Shown piece by piece: positions 14,668 to 23,974 of a stretch of DNA of 40,626 nucleotides; within the stretch, counting starts at the first letter, position 1; every line of letters starts with the position of its first letter. Under the pieces are notes generated by a model. That model had not been told where the DNA came from. It did no database searches and saw only the letters and a program-made list of their open reading frames with translations. The position numbers and the translations under genes are program-made. The DNA is taken from the NCBI GenBank assembly GCA_028710135.1, contig JAQUSS010000010.1, forward strand, positions 1 through 40,626, read 5' to 3'. The stretch is from Gemmiger sp. GTDB taxonomy: Bacteria; Bacillota; Clostridia; Oscillospirales; Ruminococcaceae.

Positions 14668-15897
14668 TTATTGCGGCACGTACAGCAGCGGGTTGGTGCG
14701 GGCACCGTTAACGCGCAGCTCCAAATGGAGATGGTTGCCGGTGGAGTTGCCGGTGGAGCCCACATACCCCAAAATATCCCCCTGGGAAACACTTTGCCCC
14801 ACGCTCACACTGGGGCTGCTGATCATATGGGCATACAGAGTGGCATAGGTGTTGCCGCTATCATCGGTGCCATGGTACACCATAACATAGTTGCCGTAGC
14901 TGTTATGGTAGGTGGAAACCGTTACCACGCCGCTGGCCACCGTCCGTATGGGGGTGTTGCCCGGCGCGGCAAAATCGGTGCCGCCATGGCCGTTGCTGCC
15001 ATATTGGCAGGAGATATACTTGTAGCTATCCAGCGGGCGGATAAAATTGAGCGAACAGCTGATGGGCGCATCGATATACTTGGTTTGCATCTGGGCAATC
15101 ATCTGGCGCAGATAGCTATCCAGCTCGTTGGAAGCCTTATTAAACTCCTCCGTCTTTTCGTCCAGCTCCAGGCTTTTCAGCTCGGCCTCGGCCTCGGCCT
15201 GGGTGATGGTGGCATCCTTCTGCTGCAAACTGGCCGTAAATTCGGCCTTTTTGTTCTGCAACTGGTTGTTTTGCTCCTCGTAGCTGGCCCGCACGGCCTC
15301 CATCTCAGTCTTGGCATTTTCAAGGTCTTGCTTCTGCGCGTCCAAGGCGGCGTACTCCGCCTCCATATCCTCAATCACCTGCTGGTCCTTGTTGGCAATC
15401 TGCTCTAAGGTTGTTGAAAAGGTCAACAGCTCATACAGGTTGCTGGCGGTACTCAGCAGGGCGATGCTACCCCGGTCGTTCAGGTGCTGCATGGCCACCA
15501 TCCGCTCTTTAAAATCGCCCCAACGCTGGTCAATCTCGGCCTGTTTGGCCTCCACCTCAACCTGTTTTTGGTCAATTTCTACCTGCTTGGCATCAATTTT
15601 GGTTTGGGTATCGGCAATCTGTTGGCTGATAACGCCAATACTTTCCACAATCTGGTTGGTTTGGACTTGCAGCTTGGATTTTTCGGCCTCGGCATCCGCT
15701 TTTTCCGACTGAATGGCCGCCAGTTCCTCCTTGGTTTTATCCAGCTCGGCCTGTATCTGGTTCTTTTTGGCTTCCAGCTCCTTTTGGGTATCGTCCGCCA
15801 GGGCCGGGCTTGCGGCGCTGAAGGCCATTGCCAGCGCAAGGGCCAACGTAATGAATACAGATAGTATTTTTTTTGCTTTTTTTACAAAAAGTTTCAT
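14668..15897 (-). CDS. Coiled-coil M23 murein hydrolase or hydrolase activator
   Basis: A secreted 409-residue wall protein. Signal peptide at residues about 8-34 (cleavage near ALA-DD). Residues about 36-260 are long coiled coil (repeated KKNQIQAELDKTKEELAAIQ-like heptads). The C-terminal LytM domain (about 290-405) keeps the zinc motifs: HGGTDFAAPG (H-x3-D), LYAHM and GNHLHLEL (HxH), so it may be catalytically active. The build matches PcsB/EnvC-type proteins, whose coil docks on FtsX. FtsX and FtsE are encoded directly upstream, only 29 bases away, so ATP-driven FtsEX control of septal peptidoglycan hydrolysis is the natural reading. AGAGGA precedes ATG 15897. Confidence 0.92.
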   Translation of the reverse strand: MKLFVKKAKKILSVFITLALALAMAFSAASPALADDTQKELEAKKNQIQAELDKTKEELAAIQSEKADAEAEKSKLQVQTNQIVESIGVISQQIADTQTKIDAKQVEIDQKQVEVEAKQAEIDQRWGDFKERMVAMQHLNDRGSIALLSTASNLYELLTFSTTLEQIANKDQQVIEDMEAEYAALDAQKQDLENAKTEMEAVRASYEEQNNQLQNKKAEFTASLQQKDATITQAEAEAELKSLELDEKTEEFNKASNELDSYLRQMIAQMQTKYIDAPISCSLNFIRPLDSYKYISCQYGSNGHGGTDFAAPGNTPIRTVASGVVTVSTYHNSYGNYVMVYHGTDDSGNTYATLYAHMISSPSVSVGQSVSQGDILGYVGSTGNSTGNHLHLELRVNGARTNPLLYVPQ

Positions 15898-15926
15898 TTT
15901 ATTCCTCTGCCACAGGGCGGTTTACG

Positions 15927-16832
15927 TTACACATCCAAATGCTTGCGGATGCTGGTGGCGGTGCCAATGCCGCAAAGCACAAAGCCCAGCGCCACAAAGC
16001 CCAGCACCACATAATACCAAACGCTTTGCAAGGGTACCAGGCTGCCGCCAAACAGGCGGGAGATGGTGGTGGGGTTCTCGGTATACCAAAGGGTAACCAG
16101 GTAATACCCACCGCACACCGCGCCCGAGGCAACGGCCGCGGCAATTAAGCCGGAGGTTACGCCCTCCACAAAAAACGGAAAGCGGATAAAGCCGTTGGTA
16201 GCGCCCACCAGCTTCATGATGCCAATCTCCTTGCGGCGGGCAAACACCGTGATGCGGATGGTGTTGCTTACCACCACCATGCTCACAATGGCCAGCACGG
16301 CCACCAAGCCATAGCAGGCAATGTTTACCACCCGCTGGATGGACACAAAGGTGTTGGAAAGCTCCAGCGGGGCCAGCACCTTGGTAACCCCCTCCACCTG
16401 CCTTAATTTTTCGGAAACCGCCGCCATCTGCGATACATCCCGCAGTACCACCCGGTAGTTGGCCTCAAAGGGGTTATCGTTCTCAAACGCCTTCATCAGG
16501 TTGACGCTATCCACCAGTTTATCGCTGTAAAACTGCAAAACCTCGGCGGGGGAAACATAGGTGACCGAAACCACCTCCGGCATCGCCCGGATAGCGGCAT
16601 CGGCGGCGGCAATCTGTTCTTCGCTCAAATCGGAGGCAAGGTAAACGACGGTTTCGTTCTGCTCGCCCATATAGGCAACCATGGCATCAATGTTGACCCC
16701 CAGCAGGAAGGCAACGCCAATTAGCACCATACAAACGGTCAGCACACCCATCGAGGCAAAGGTCATCATTTTATTGGCCCGCAGGCTGTGCAGCCCCTGG
16801 CGAACCAGATATGTAAAACTGGAAAAATGCAT
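15927..16832 (-). CDS. ftsX: Cell division protein FtsX
   Basis: ABC permease-like membrane protein, 301 residues. Topology is the FtsX pattern: a first membrane segment (residues about 22-45) after LRANKMMTFASMGVLTVCM, an extracellular domain of about 120 residues with ETVVYLASDLSEEQI and VVSVTYVSPAEVLQFY, then three C-terminal membrane segments including IRITVFARRKEIGIMKLVGA, the cytoplasmic loop that contacts FtsE. It transmits ATP hydrolysis by FtsE to the extracytoplasmic hydrolase encoded next. The gene starts 18 bases after the ftsE stop. Confidence 0.94.
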   Translation of the reverse strand: MHFSSFTYLVRQGLHSLRANKMMTFASMGVLTVCMVLIGVAFLLGVNIDAMVAYMGEQNETVVYLASDLSEEQIAAADAAIRAMPEVVSVTYVSPAEVLQFYSDKLVDSVNLMKAFENDNPFEANYRVVLRDVSQMAAVSEKLRQVEGVTKVLAPLELSNTFVSIQRVVNIACYGLVAVLAIVSMVVVSNTIRITVFARRKEIGIMKLVGATNGFIRFPFFVEGVTSGLIAAAVASGAVCGGYYLVTLWYTENPTTISRLFGGSLVPLQSVWYYVVLGFVALGFVLCGIGTATSIRKHLDV

Positions 16833-16850
16833 CGGCTCTGTTTCCCCCTT

Positions 16851-17564
16851 CTATTCCGCGCCCGCTGTGGCGTAGCCCGTTTCCCGGTAAGGCTCGGCCG
16901 TGTCGGAAACGATGCGCCCATGGTCAATGGTAACCACCCGCTTATTAAAGCGGTGTACCAGCTCGTGCGCGTGGGTAACCACCACCACCGTAACCCCCAC
17001 ACTGTTGATTGCCGAAAGTAGCTCCATCATCTCAAAGCTCATCTCGGGGTCAATGTTGCCGGTCGGTTCGTCCGCAATAATCAGCTTGGGGCTGTGGGCC
17101 AGGGCGCGGGCCAGAGCCACGCGCTGCTGTTCCCCGCCCGAAAGTTCCTCGGGCACACGGTCCATCTTATCGCCCAGGCCAACCAGGCCCAGCACATAGG
17201 GTACCCGCTTTTGTATCTGTTTGGTCGGTATATTGGTTACCCGCATGGCAAACGCCACATTCTCGTAGGCGGTCATGGTGGGTATCAGCCTAAAATCCTG
17301 GAAAACCATCCCCATTTGGCGGCGCATATAGGGCACCTTGCGCCGTTTTAGGTGGGTGATATCCTGCCCGTTGATGGTAACGGTGCCCTCGGTGCATTTT
17401 TCTTCCAGCAGCATCAACTTTAAAAAGGTGGATTTGCCCGCGCCCGAATGGCCTAAAACAAAAACAAACTCGCCATCCTCAATATGCAGGTTGATATCCT
17501 CCAGCGCCACGTTCTCGTCATTTTTTGTTTCGTAAACCTTGGTTACGTGTTCAAAATCGATCAT
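16851..17564 (-). CDS. ftsE: Cell division ATP-binding protein FtsE
   Basis: Cytoplasmic ABC ATPase of 237 residues that pairs with FtsX. Walker A GHSGAGKST, Q-loop VFQDFRLIP, ABC signature LSGGEQQR, Walker B LIIADEPTGNID and the switch His in VVVVTHAHEL are all present and standard. The C-terminal tail of about 15 residues is slightly longer than usual. AGGAG lies ten bases before ATG 17564. It is the first gene of the ftsE-ftsX-M23-small peptide-S41 run, which probably shares the promoter listed upstream. Confidence 0.95.
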   Translation of the reverse strand: MIDFEHVTKVYETKNDENVALEDINLHIEDGEFVFVLGHSGAGKSTFLKLMLLEEKCTEGTVTINGQDITHLKRRKVPYMRRQMGMVFQDFRLIPTMTAYENVAFAMRVTNIPTKQIQKRVPYVLGLVGLGDKMDRVPEELSGGEQQRVALARALAHSPKLIIADEPTGNIDPEMSFEMMELLSAINSVGVTVVVVTHAHELVHRFNKRVVTIDHGRIVSDTAEPYRETGYATAGAE

Positions 17565-17648
17565 CTGTTTTACGCTCCTGTTGTTTTGGCCTATCGGAAT
17601 GATGGTGGGTTGGGCAGAAGGGCTAAAACCGCCCCTGCATACTTTATA

Positions 17649-17677
17649 AGGGTACTATGGAACGCGCCTCCTGTCAA
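17649..17677 (-). promoter_or_regulatory. Predicted promoter of the ftsEX operon
   Basis: On the minus strand TTGACA (17672-17677) and TACCCT (17649-17654) with a 17-base spacer, leaving a leader of about 80 bases. Confidence 0.6.
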
Positions 17678-17710
17678 GATTTTTGGCACCCGCCACCGCC
17701 CCGCTTTGGT

Positions 17711-17742
17711 AAAAAAACGGCAGCAGCCCGCAAGCCGCCGCC
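17711..17742 (-). terminator. Terminator of the CdaR-type regulator gene
   Basis: On the minus strand GGCGGCGGC (17734-17742) pairs with GCTGCTGCC (17719-17727) with two G-U wobbles and is followed by seven T residues (17711-17717). Confidence 0.75.
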
Positions 17743-17783
17743 ATTTTCAAAAGTTTTGTAAAATTTTACCTTGCAAGCCTTGC

Positions 17784-18869
17784 TCAATACTTGGCGGGGT
17801 TGGCCGAAAGATACTTTTTGACCATCAACGCCACCTTAAAAACAATGGCATCGTCGAACTTGCGCAAATCAAGCCCGGTCAACTTCTTAATCTTTTCCAG
17901 CCGGTACACCAGGGTATTGCGGTGGACAAACAGCCCACGGCTTGTTTCCGAAACATTGAGGTTATTCTCAAAAAAGCGCTGGATGGTAAACAGCGTTTCG
18001 GAATCCAAGGAGTCGATGCTGTCCTGCTTGAAAACCTCCCGCAAAAACGCCTCGCACAGGGTGGTGGGCAGCTGGTAAATCAGCCGTGCAATGCCCAGGT
18101 TATCGTAGCTTACCACCTGGCGCTCGGTATCAAATACCTTGCCCACCTCCATGGCGATCTGGGCTTCCTTAAAGCTGGAGGCCAAATCCTTCACGTTGGC
18201 AATGGGGGTGCCAATGCCAACCACGGCCTTGATATAATGCTCCCCCGAAAGGGTATCCACAATGCTGGCCGCCAGTTTTTCCATATCGTGGGTGTTGTTG
18301 TCGGGCTTAATTTCCTTGACAAGAACGGTATCGGTTTCGCTGATGTTGAAAACAAAATCCTTCTGCTTATCGGGGAAAAGCCCGCTCACAACATCGTAGG
18401 CCGAGATATCGTTGCCGCTTGTCACCCGGATAAGCAGCACCACCCGCTGTACGTCGGAGGCAAAGTGCAGCTCCCGCGCCTTGGCGTAGATATCGCCGGG
18501 CAGGATGTTATCCAGCACAACGTTTTTGATGAAGTTGGTTTTATCAAACTTTTCATCGTGGTATTGCTTGATGCTTTGCAAGCTGATGGAAAGCATGGCG
18601 GCAAACTGCTCGGCCGTGCTGTCGGTACCCTCTACAAAGACGGCATAGTCGTTATGCTTGGTGCTGGAGAACTGGTGATAGGCATAACCGTCCTTGAAAA
18701 AGACATCACCGCCCGTCAGCCGTTGGGAGGCAAAGCCATCGCGCACCTCGCCAATCATCCCCAGCTCGGAGCAGGAGATGACCGCACCCGTTTCATCCAC
18801 CACGCCCACAATGCGGTCTACCGCGTCTTTCATCTGGTATACCACATTTTGGAATACCCTGTTCGCCAT
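17784..18869 (-). CDS. CdaR/PucR-type helix-turn-helix regulator
   Basis: A 361-residue regulator. The C-terminal 60 residues are the PucR/CdaR DNA-binding domain (FFENNLNVSETSRGLFVHRNT, followed by LVYRLEKIKKLTGLDLRKFDDA). The N-terminal part has a sensory fold with DRIVGVVDETGAVISCS, and the middle segment (AVVGIGTPIANVKDLASSFKEA) resembles the GGDEF-like region of this family. Such proteins usually sense sugar acids or purine breakdown products and activate neighbouring genes, but no catabolic genes adjoin it here, so its ligand is open. AAGGAG lies about ten bases before ATG 18869. It is probably monocistronic, with its own promoter and terminator. Confidence 0.82.
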   Translation of the reverse strand: MANRVFQNVVYQMKDAVDRIVGVVDETGAVISCSELGMIGEVRDGFASQRLTGGDVFFKDGYAYHQFSSTKHNDYAVFVEGTDSTAEQFAAMLSISLQSIKQYHDEKFDKTNFIKNVVLDNILPGDIYAKARELHFASDVQRVVLLIRVTSGNDISAYDVVSGLFPDKQKDFVFNISETDTVLVKEIKPDNNTHDMEKLAASIVDTLSGEHYIKAVVGIGTPIANVKDLASSFKEAQIAMEVGKVFDTERQVVSYDNLGIARLIYQLPTTLCEAFLREVFKQDSIDSLDSETLFTIQRFFENNLNVSETSRGLFVHRNTLVYRLEKIKKLTGLDLRKFDDAIVFKVALMVKKYLSANPAKY

Positions 18870-19163
18870 AAGTTCGTTCTCCTTCTATATGAAGATTCTG
18901 CTAAAAAGGGGCCGCTCGTTATTATCAACAAATACGAGCATCTCTGATGTATATTTTACACAATTGAATTGACTTTTGCAACATATTTCAACGAAAATCC
19001 AAACTTTTTCTTGTATAACTTTGTCATGGTGTCAAAAAGCGCCCCTTTTCGCACCAAAAAGCTGGGCAATTTCGCATTTTCGCCTGCTTTTCCTTGAGTT
19101 TTCGCTGCTACGCCAAAAACCGGCAAGCTGCATTTTCCCGCCGGGGTGGGGCGGCCTGCCCCT
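18870..19163. other. Gap between the sugar transferase and the CdaR-type regulator
   Basis: It holds the regulator promoter at its lower end. Downstream of the sugar transferase stop a GGGGC/GCCCC hairpin (about 19143-19158) has no T tract, so no convincing terminator is seen. No gene is evident. Confidence 0.4.
18953..18981 (-). promoter_or_regulatory. Predicted promoter of the CdaR-type regulator
   Basis: On the minus strand TTGCAA (18976-18981), a 17-base spacer and TAAAAT (18953-18958). Confidence 0.55.
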
Positions 19164-19817
19164 TTATTTGGATGTTTTGGGGGTCTGTTCCTCCCCTTGG
19201 CCGTGGGCCGCGGGCTGGCCTTCGCCCGCGCCGGTGTCCCCCTCCACCACGCCACGGCGGGCAAACACATAGCCGATGGTTTTAAAAAATATCTTTACAT
19301 CCCCCAAAAAGGTGATGTTCGCGGCATACGCGCCATCGTATTTTGCCTTTACCGCAATGGGCAGCTCGTCCCGGCCGTTCACCTGTGCCAGCCCGGTTAG
19401 CCCGGGGCGGATATCGTTGGCATGGTAGGCCTCGCGGGCCTCAATCAGGTCGTACTGGTTATAAAGGGCGGGCCGCGGGCCGATAATGCTCATCTGCCCG
19501 GCCAGGATGTTATAAATTTGGGGCAGCTCGTCCAGGCTGGTTTTGCGCAAAAACGCGCCGCTTTTGGTAATGTAGCTATCCGGGTTCTTCAGCAGGTGGG
19601 TGGGCACATCGTGGGGGGTATCGCCCCGCATGGTGCGGAATTTTAGGATATTGAAATGTACCCGGCCCTTGCCCACCCGGCGCTGCTTAAAAAACACCGG
19701 GCCGGGGGAATCCAGCTTGACCCACAGCGCCACCAACCCGATGGGGATGGCAAGCACAATGGTAGCCAACAGGGCCAGCACAAAGCCCAGCAAACGCTTA
19801 ACGCCGTTACGATACAT
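19164..19817 (-). CDS. Undecaprenyl-phosphate sugar-1-phosphate transferase
   Basis: Polyprenol-phosphate sugar-phosphate transferase of 217 residues that starts a surface glycan on the membrane lipid carrier. One N-terminal hydrophobic segment (about 8-31) is followed by the family core DSPGPVFFKQRRVGKG, NILKFRTM, the catalytic region TSLDELPQIYNIL, GQMSIIGPRPAL and RPGLTGLAQVNGRDEL. The C-terminal tail is rich in Gly, Glu and Gln. Size and lack of extra membrane helices fit the small PglC-like subgroup rather than long WbaP enzymes. ATG 19817 has AGGAGG seven bases upstream and overlaps the end of the dehydratase gene by 11 bases, so the two are translationally coupled. The sugar substrate is not resolved. 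Confidence 0.9.
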   Translation of the reverse strand: MYRNGVKRLLGFVLALLATIVLAIPIGLVALWVKLDSPGPVFFKQRRVGKGRVHFNILKFRTMRGDTPHDVPTHLLKNPDSYITKSGAFLRKTSLDELPQIYNILAGQMSIIGPRPALYNQYDLIEAREAYHANDIRPGLTGLAQVNGRDELPIAVKAKYDGAYAANITFLGDVKIFFKTIGYVFARRGVVEGDTGAGEGQPAAHGQGEEQTPKTSK

Positions 19818-21870
19818 GGTCGCCCTCCTTTTGGGGTGCCGCGCCATCTGCCGCGGGGGCATCCTGCGCGGCGTTGGCAGCGCGGGCGGCCAGTTCGTCC
19901 GCCACCGCCTTTTTATCCAGCAGCAGGGTGTTACCCTCCCGGGCGCTGACGGTGTGGTCCTCGTTCACCTTGCGGTTGGGGTGGTAGCCGGGCACCATTT
20001 TTTGCAGCATTTCCACCACCCGCTCATCGTTGTGGGCGGCGCACGCCTGCAATTCCTGCAAATCGGTATAAAAATTGGCCAGGTCAATTTTCATGGGTGG
20101 GGCCACAAAAATTTTGTTGTGGGCGGTTTGCTGCATCTTGTTCTGCTCGGTATCCATCAGCAGCTCCTCATACAGCTTTTCGCCGGGGCGCAGCCCTATT
20201 ACCTGGATGTCCATGTTCACGCCCGGCTCGTAGCCGTAAAACCGAATTAGCCTTGTGGCAAGGTCCATAATTCGCACCGGCTCGCCCATATCCAGCACAT
20301 AGATGCTGCCGCTTTTGGCAAGCGCGCCCGCCTGCAACACTAGCTGGGCGGCCTCGGTAATCGTCATAAAATAGCGCACAATATCGGGGTGGGTGATGGT
20401 AACCGGGCCGCCGGCCCGTATCTGCTCCTCAAAAAGCGGAATCACGCTGCCATGGCTGCCCAAAACGTTGCCAAACCGCACCGCCATACATTTCATGGTG
20501 GTGTTGGAGGCATAGGTTTGAATCAGCATTTCGCACAGCCGCTTGGTGGAGCCCATCACGTTGGTGGGGTTCACCGCCTTATCGGTAGAAAGCTGCACAA
20601 ACCGCTCCACCCCATGCTCGGCGGCGGAGGTTAGCAGGTTTTTGGTGCCCAGCACGTTGTTTTTCACGGCCTCGGCGGGGCTTACCTCCATCAGCGGCAC
20701 GTGCTTGTGGGCCGCCGCGTGGAACACCACCGAGGGGTGGTAGGTTTCAAAAACCTCGTCCAACCGCCGTTTTTCACGTATAGAGCCAACCAGGGTGACG
20801 ATGGGCTGGCCATCGCCGTATTTGCTGTGCAGCTCCCGTTCCAGCTCGTAGGCGCAATTTTCGTAGATGTCAAAAATCAAAAGCTGGCGGGGGTGGTACC
20901 GCATAATTTGGCGGCAAAGCTCGCTGCCGATGGAGCCGCCGCCCCCGGTAACCAGCACCACTTTATCGTGCAGATACTCCGATATTTGGGCGTTGTTGAG
21001 CTGTATTTCATCGCGCGATAAAAAGTCGGCGGTGTTCAGCTCACGCAGGCCGGCCACCATGGGCTGGCCGCTCTCGTCCACCGCCTGTGGGTCGGATAGC
21101 ATCCGCACCCGGCAGTGGGTAGAGTTGCAAAGGTTGATAACCTCCCGCAGGCGCTCCCCCCGCAGCGAGGGGATGGCAATAACAATTTCCACCACATGGT
21201 ATTTGCGCACAAGCTCGGGGATATCGGAGATGGTGCCCCGCACCGGAACACCCTGCACCCGCAGGTTTTTTTTGGTTAAATCGTCGTCCACCATCACCAC
21301 CGGGGTGCCAAAGCTGCGGTTTTTGCTGGAGCAAAGGTTGACGGCCCAGCTGCCCGCATTGCCCGCGCCCACAATCAGCAGGGGGGTGGCGGTGCGCTTG
21401 TTGCGGGCTTCCTTTTTGCCGCGGGGCGAGGTGCGGCTGTTGGCGGCCGCGCGGGCAAAGCGCCACAAAAAGCGCACACCGCCCACCGCTGTTACCACCA
21501 GCACCATGCTGAACACCAGCACCGAGCGGTACAAAACCACGTTGGTGTTGGTAACCATATCCGCCATCATGATAATGCCGGTGCCAATGCCGGTTAAACA
21601 GGTAAGGCGGGCAAGGTCCCGCATACCGGCATACTCCCACAAAATTTCGTACAGGCCGCCAAACCAGAACACCACCATATAAACGGCCAGCATCCACGGC
21701 AGGTTATGGTTTAGGTTTGCCACGGCCAGGGGCAGCTTGTAGGCCTCGGGGCCATCCAGGCGGAACAATAAGCCCAGGTAGTTGCAGCCCACAATCAGGG
21801 CGCAGTCCAGCAGCATCAGCAGCAGGCGTCGGGGCAGCCCCTTCACAATTTGTTGGTTGGATTGTTTCAT
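19807..21870 (-). CDS. Membrane nucleotide-sugar 4,6-dehydratase (CapD/PglF-like)
   Basis: A 687-residue protein. Four membrane segments occupy about residues 13-135. A nucleotide-binding domain follows (LLIVGAGNAGSWAV), then the short-chain dehydrogenase core: NAD motif VTGGGGSIGSELCRQI, HAAAHKHVPLME, and the catalytic region LSTDKAVNPTNVMGSTKR in which Met replaces Tyr, as in FlaA1 and PglF. It likely converts UDP-GlcNAc to a 4-keto-6-deoxy sugar, the first step towards bacillosamine-type or QuiNAc-type sugars. An extra C-terminal tail of about 60 residues is Ala/Asp rich. AGGAAG lies nine bases before ATG. Coupling to the PglC-like transferase supports a glycan-initiation unit. Confidence 0.9.
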   Translation of the reverse strand: MKQSNQQIVKGLPRRLLLMLLDCALIVGCNYLGLLFRLDGPEAYKLPLAVANLNHNLPWMLAVYMVVFWFGGLYEILWEYAGMRDLARLTCLTGIGTGIIMMADMVTNTNVVLYRSVLVFSMVLVVTAVGGVRFLWRFARAAANSRTSPRGKKEARNKRTATPLLIVGAGNAGSWAVNLCSSKNRSFGTPVVMVDDDLTKKNLRVQGVPVRGTISDIPELVRKYHVVEIVIAIPSLRGERLREVINLCNSTHCRVRMLSDPQAVDESGQPMVAGLRELNTADFLSRDEIQLNNAQISEYLHDKVVLVTGGGGSIGSELCRQIMRYHPRQLLIFDIYENCAYELERELHSKYGDGQPIVTLVGSIREKRRLDEVFETYHPSVVFHAAAHKHVPLMEVSPAEAVKNNVLGTKNLLTSAAEHGVERFVQLSTDKAVNPTNVMGSTKRLCEMLIQTYASNTTMKCMAVRFGNVLGSHGSVIPLFEEQIRAGGPVTITHPDIVRYFMTITEAAQLVLQAGALAKSGSIYVLDMGEPVRIMDLATRLIRFYGYEPGVNMDIQVIGLRPGEKLYEELLMDTEQNKMQQTAHNKIFVAPPMKIDLANFYTDLQELQACAAHNDERVVEMLQKMVPGYHPNRKVNEDHTVSAREGNTLLLDKKAVADELAARAANAAQDAPAADGAAPQKEGDHVS

Positions 21871-22007
21871 CCGTTGTTATCTTCCTATCCTTCTATTTAT
21901 GTGTAAGCGGCCATACGGTAGAGCGGGGGCCGCCGGCATCTCTGTTTTTTGGTGCACACGCCCGGCAAATCTGCCTGGCAAAAAGGGTACGCCACGCAAG
22001 TACTTTT

Positions 22008-22013
22008 ATTATA
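22008..22013 (-). promoter_or_regulatory. Possible -10 box for the dehydratase operon
   Basis: A perfect TATAAT on the minus strand, about 140 bases before ATG 21870. No good -35 box is found at 17 bases; the nearest upstream sequence is the arm of the glmS 3' hairpin. Confidence 0.35.
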
Positions 22014-22019
22014 CACGAT

Positions 22020-22064
22020 TTTGCTCCGCTTGTCCCCGGCAACAGGGGTGGCAAGCGGAGCAAA
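22020..22064. terminator. Hairpin after glmS
   Basis: A 13-bp perfect stem (TTTGCTCCGCTTG at 22020-22032 with 22052-22064), with CCCC/GGGG inside the loop. It is placed 68 bases after the glmS stop. The T tail on the minus strand is poor, so termination is likely but not certain. Confidence 0.55.
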
Positions 22065-22132
22065 TTTATACAAAATATTTTTACAATTACTGTGCAATGT
22101 GCTAGTTTTGTTTGTTTTTGGTGGGCGTTTGC

Positions 22133-23974
22133 TTATTCCACCGTAACGCTTTTTGCCAAATTGCGGGGTTTATCCACATCCAGGCCCTTGGCGCAGGATA
22201 CATAGTAGGCCAAAAGCTGTAGGGGTATCACTGAAAGGCTGGTGGCAAAATGGGGGTCGGTGCGGGGCACATAGACGGTAAAGCCCGCGTTATCCTCAAT
22301 GCCATAGTTGCCATAGGTCGTTAAGCCCATCAAAAATGCGCCCCGGCTTTTTGCCTCCACCATGTTGGAGATGGTTTTTTCGTACAAATTGGGCTGGGTC
22401 AATATCCCCACCACCAGGGTATTTTTTTCCACAAGGGAGATAGGCCCGTGCTTCATCTCGCCCGCGGCAAATGCTTCCGAGTGGATGTAGCTGATTTCCT
22501 TAAACTTTAGGCTGCCCTCCAGCGCCACGGCATAATCCAGCCCGCGCCCGATGAAAAAGGCATCCTTGGCGGCCGCGTACTTGCTGGCAAACCACTGGAT
22601 ACGCTCCTTATCCGAGAGGGTTTTTTCAATTTTATCGGGCAGGGCTTCCAGCTCGGCCACCAGGTTTTTGTAGGCGGCATCGTCCAGCGTGCCCCGCACC
22701 CGGCCAAGCTCGGTTGCCAGCAGGTAGCAGGCGGCAAGCTGGGTGCTGTAGGCCTTGGTGGTGGCAACCGCAATCTCAGGCCCGGCCCAGGTGTACAGCA
22801 CGGCATCGGCCTCCCGCGCGATGGAGGACCCCACCACGTTCACAATGCCCAGGGTTTTTACCCCCTGGTTTTTGGCCTCCCGCAAGGCCGCCAGCGAATC
22901 GGCGGTTTCGCCGCTTTGGCTGATGATGATGGCCAGGGAATCCGGCTCAATCACCGGGTCGCGGTAGCGGAACTCGCTGGCAACATCCACCTCCACCGGC
23001 AGGCGGGCCAGGCTTTCAAACACATAGCGGGCCGCCACCCCCACATGGTAGGCCGAGCCACAGCCGATGATGTACAGCCGGCGGATGCCCTGCAAGGTTT
23101 CCTCACTCAGTTCCAGCTCCTCCAGCGAGATTTTCCCCTCCTTGATGCGGGGGGAAAGGGTATCCCGCACGGCCTTGGGCTGCTCGTAAATTTCCTTCAT
23201 CATAAAATGCTCGTACCCGCCTTTTTCGGCGGCTTCGGCATCCCAATCGATGGTGGTGGGCGTTTTTTGCAGTTCTTCCTTATCGATATTATAGAAGGTA
23301 ATGGTATCCGGGGTAAGGCGCACAATCTCCTGGTTGTCAATATAATAGACGGTGCGGGTATAGTTGAGCAGCGCAGGCACATCCGAGGCAATCAGGTTCC
23401 CGGTTTCGGCCTTGCCCACAATCAGCGGGCTATCCTTGCGCACGGCGTAAACCACCCCGGGTTGGTCCTCAAACAGCACCCCCAGGGCATAGCTGCCCCG
23501 CACATGGAGCATCATCCGGGTGATGGCATCCAGCGCATCCCCCGCCGAAACGCCATAGTAGTATTGGTCAATCAGCTGGGCCACCACCTCGGTATCCGTT
23601 TGGGATAGGAAGGTGCACCCGCTTGCCGCCAATTTATCCTTGATTTCCTGGTAGTTTTCAATGATGCCGTTGTGGACGACCGCAATTTTTTTATCGCCCG
23701 AAAAATGGGGGTGGGCGTTGGCGGTGGAGGGTTCGCCGTGGGTGGCCCAACGAGTGTGGCCAATGCCACAGGTGCCCGCCACGGCCTTGCCGTTATCCGT
23801 CATTTCGCACAGAACACGCAGCCGCCCCTTGGCCTTGACGACCTCCAGCTTGCCTGCGGCGTTTTCCACCGCAATGCCTGCCGAATCATACCCGCGGTAC
23901 TCCAGTTTTGCCAAGCCGTTCAATAGGATAGGCGCAACCTGCGCCTTGCCGGTAAAGCCAACAATTCCACACAT
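22133..23974 (-). CDS. glmS: Glucosamine-6-phosphate synthase GlmS
   Basis: Makes glucosamine-6-phosphate from fructose-6-phosphate and glutamine, the entry to amino sugars for peptidoglycan. 613 residues, normal length. The N-terminal glutaminase domain starts MCGIVGFTG with Cys2 as nucleophile (after Met removal Cys1), then GHTRWATHGEPS and the GNLIASDVPALL loop. Two SIS domains follow: GCGSAYHVGVAARY, SQSGETADSLAAL, and the C-terminal EGSLKFKEISYIHSEAFAAGEMKHGP and ending KSVTVE. ATG 23974 has AGAGGGG about seven bases upstream; the longer open frame simply reads through the leader hairpin. No glmS ribozyme core was recognised in the leader. Monocistronic by position. Confidence 0.96.
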   Translation of the reverse strand: MCGIVGFTGKAQVAPILLNGLAKLEYRGYDSAGIAVENAAGKLEVVKAKGRLRVLCEMTDNGKAVAGTCGIGHTRWATHGEPSTANAHPHFSGDKKIAVVHNGIIENYQEIKDKLAASGCTFLSQTDTEVVAQLIDQYYYGVSAGDALDAITRMMLHVRGSYALGVLFEDQPGVVYAVRKDSPLIVGKAETGNLIASDVPALLNYTRTVYYIDNQEIVRLTPDTITFYNIDKEELQKTPTTIDWDAEAAEKGGYEHFMMKEIYEQPKAVRDTLSPRIKEGKISLEELELSEETLQGIRRLYIIGCGSAYHVGVAARYVFESLARLPVEVDVASEFRYRDPVIEPDSLAIIISQSGETADSLAALREAKNQGVKTLGIVNVVGSSIAREADAVLYTWAGPEIAVATTKAYSTQLAACYLLATELGRVRGTLDDAAYKNLVAELEALPDKIEKTLSDKERIQWFASKYAAAKDAFFIGRGLDYAVALEGSLKFKEISYIHSEAFAAGEMKHGPISLVEKNTLVVGILTQPNLYEKTISNMVEAKSRGAFLMGLTTYGNYGIEDNAGFTVYVPRTDPHFATSLSVIPLQLLAYYVSCAKGLDVDKPRNLAKSVTVE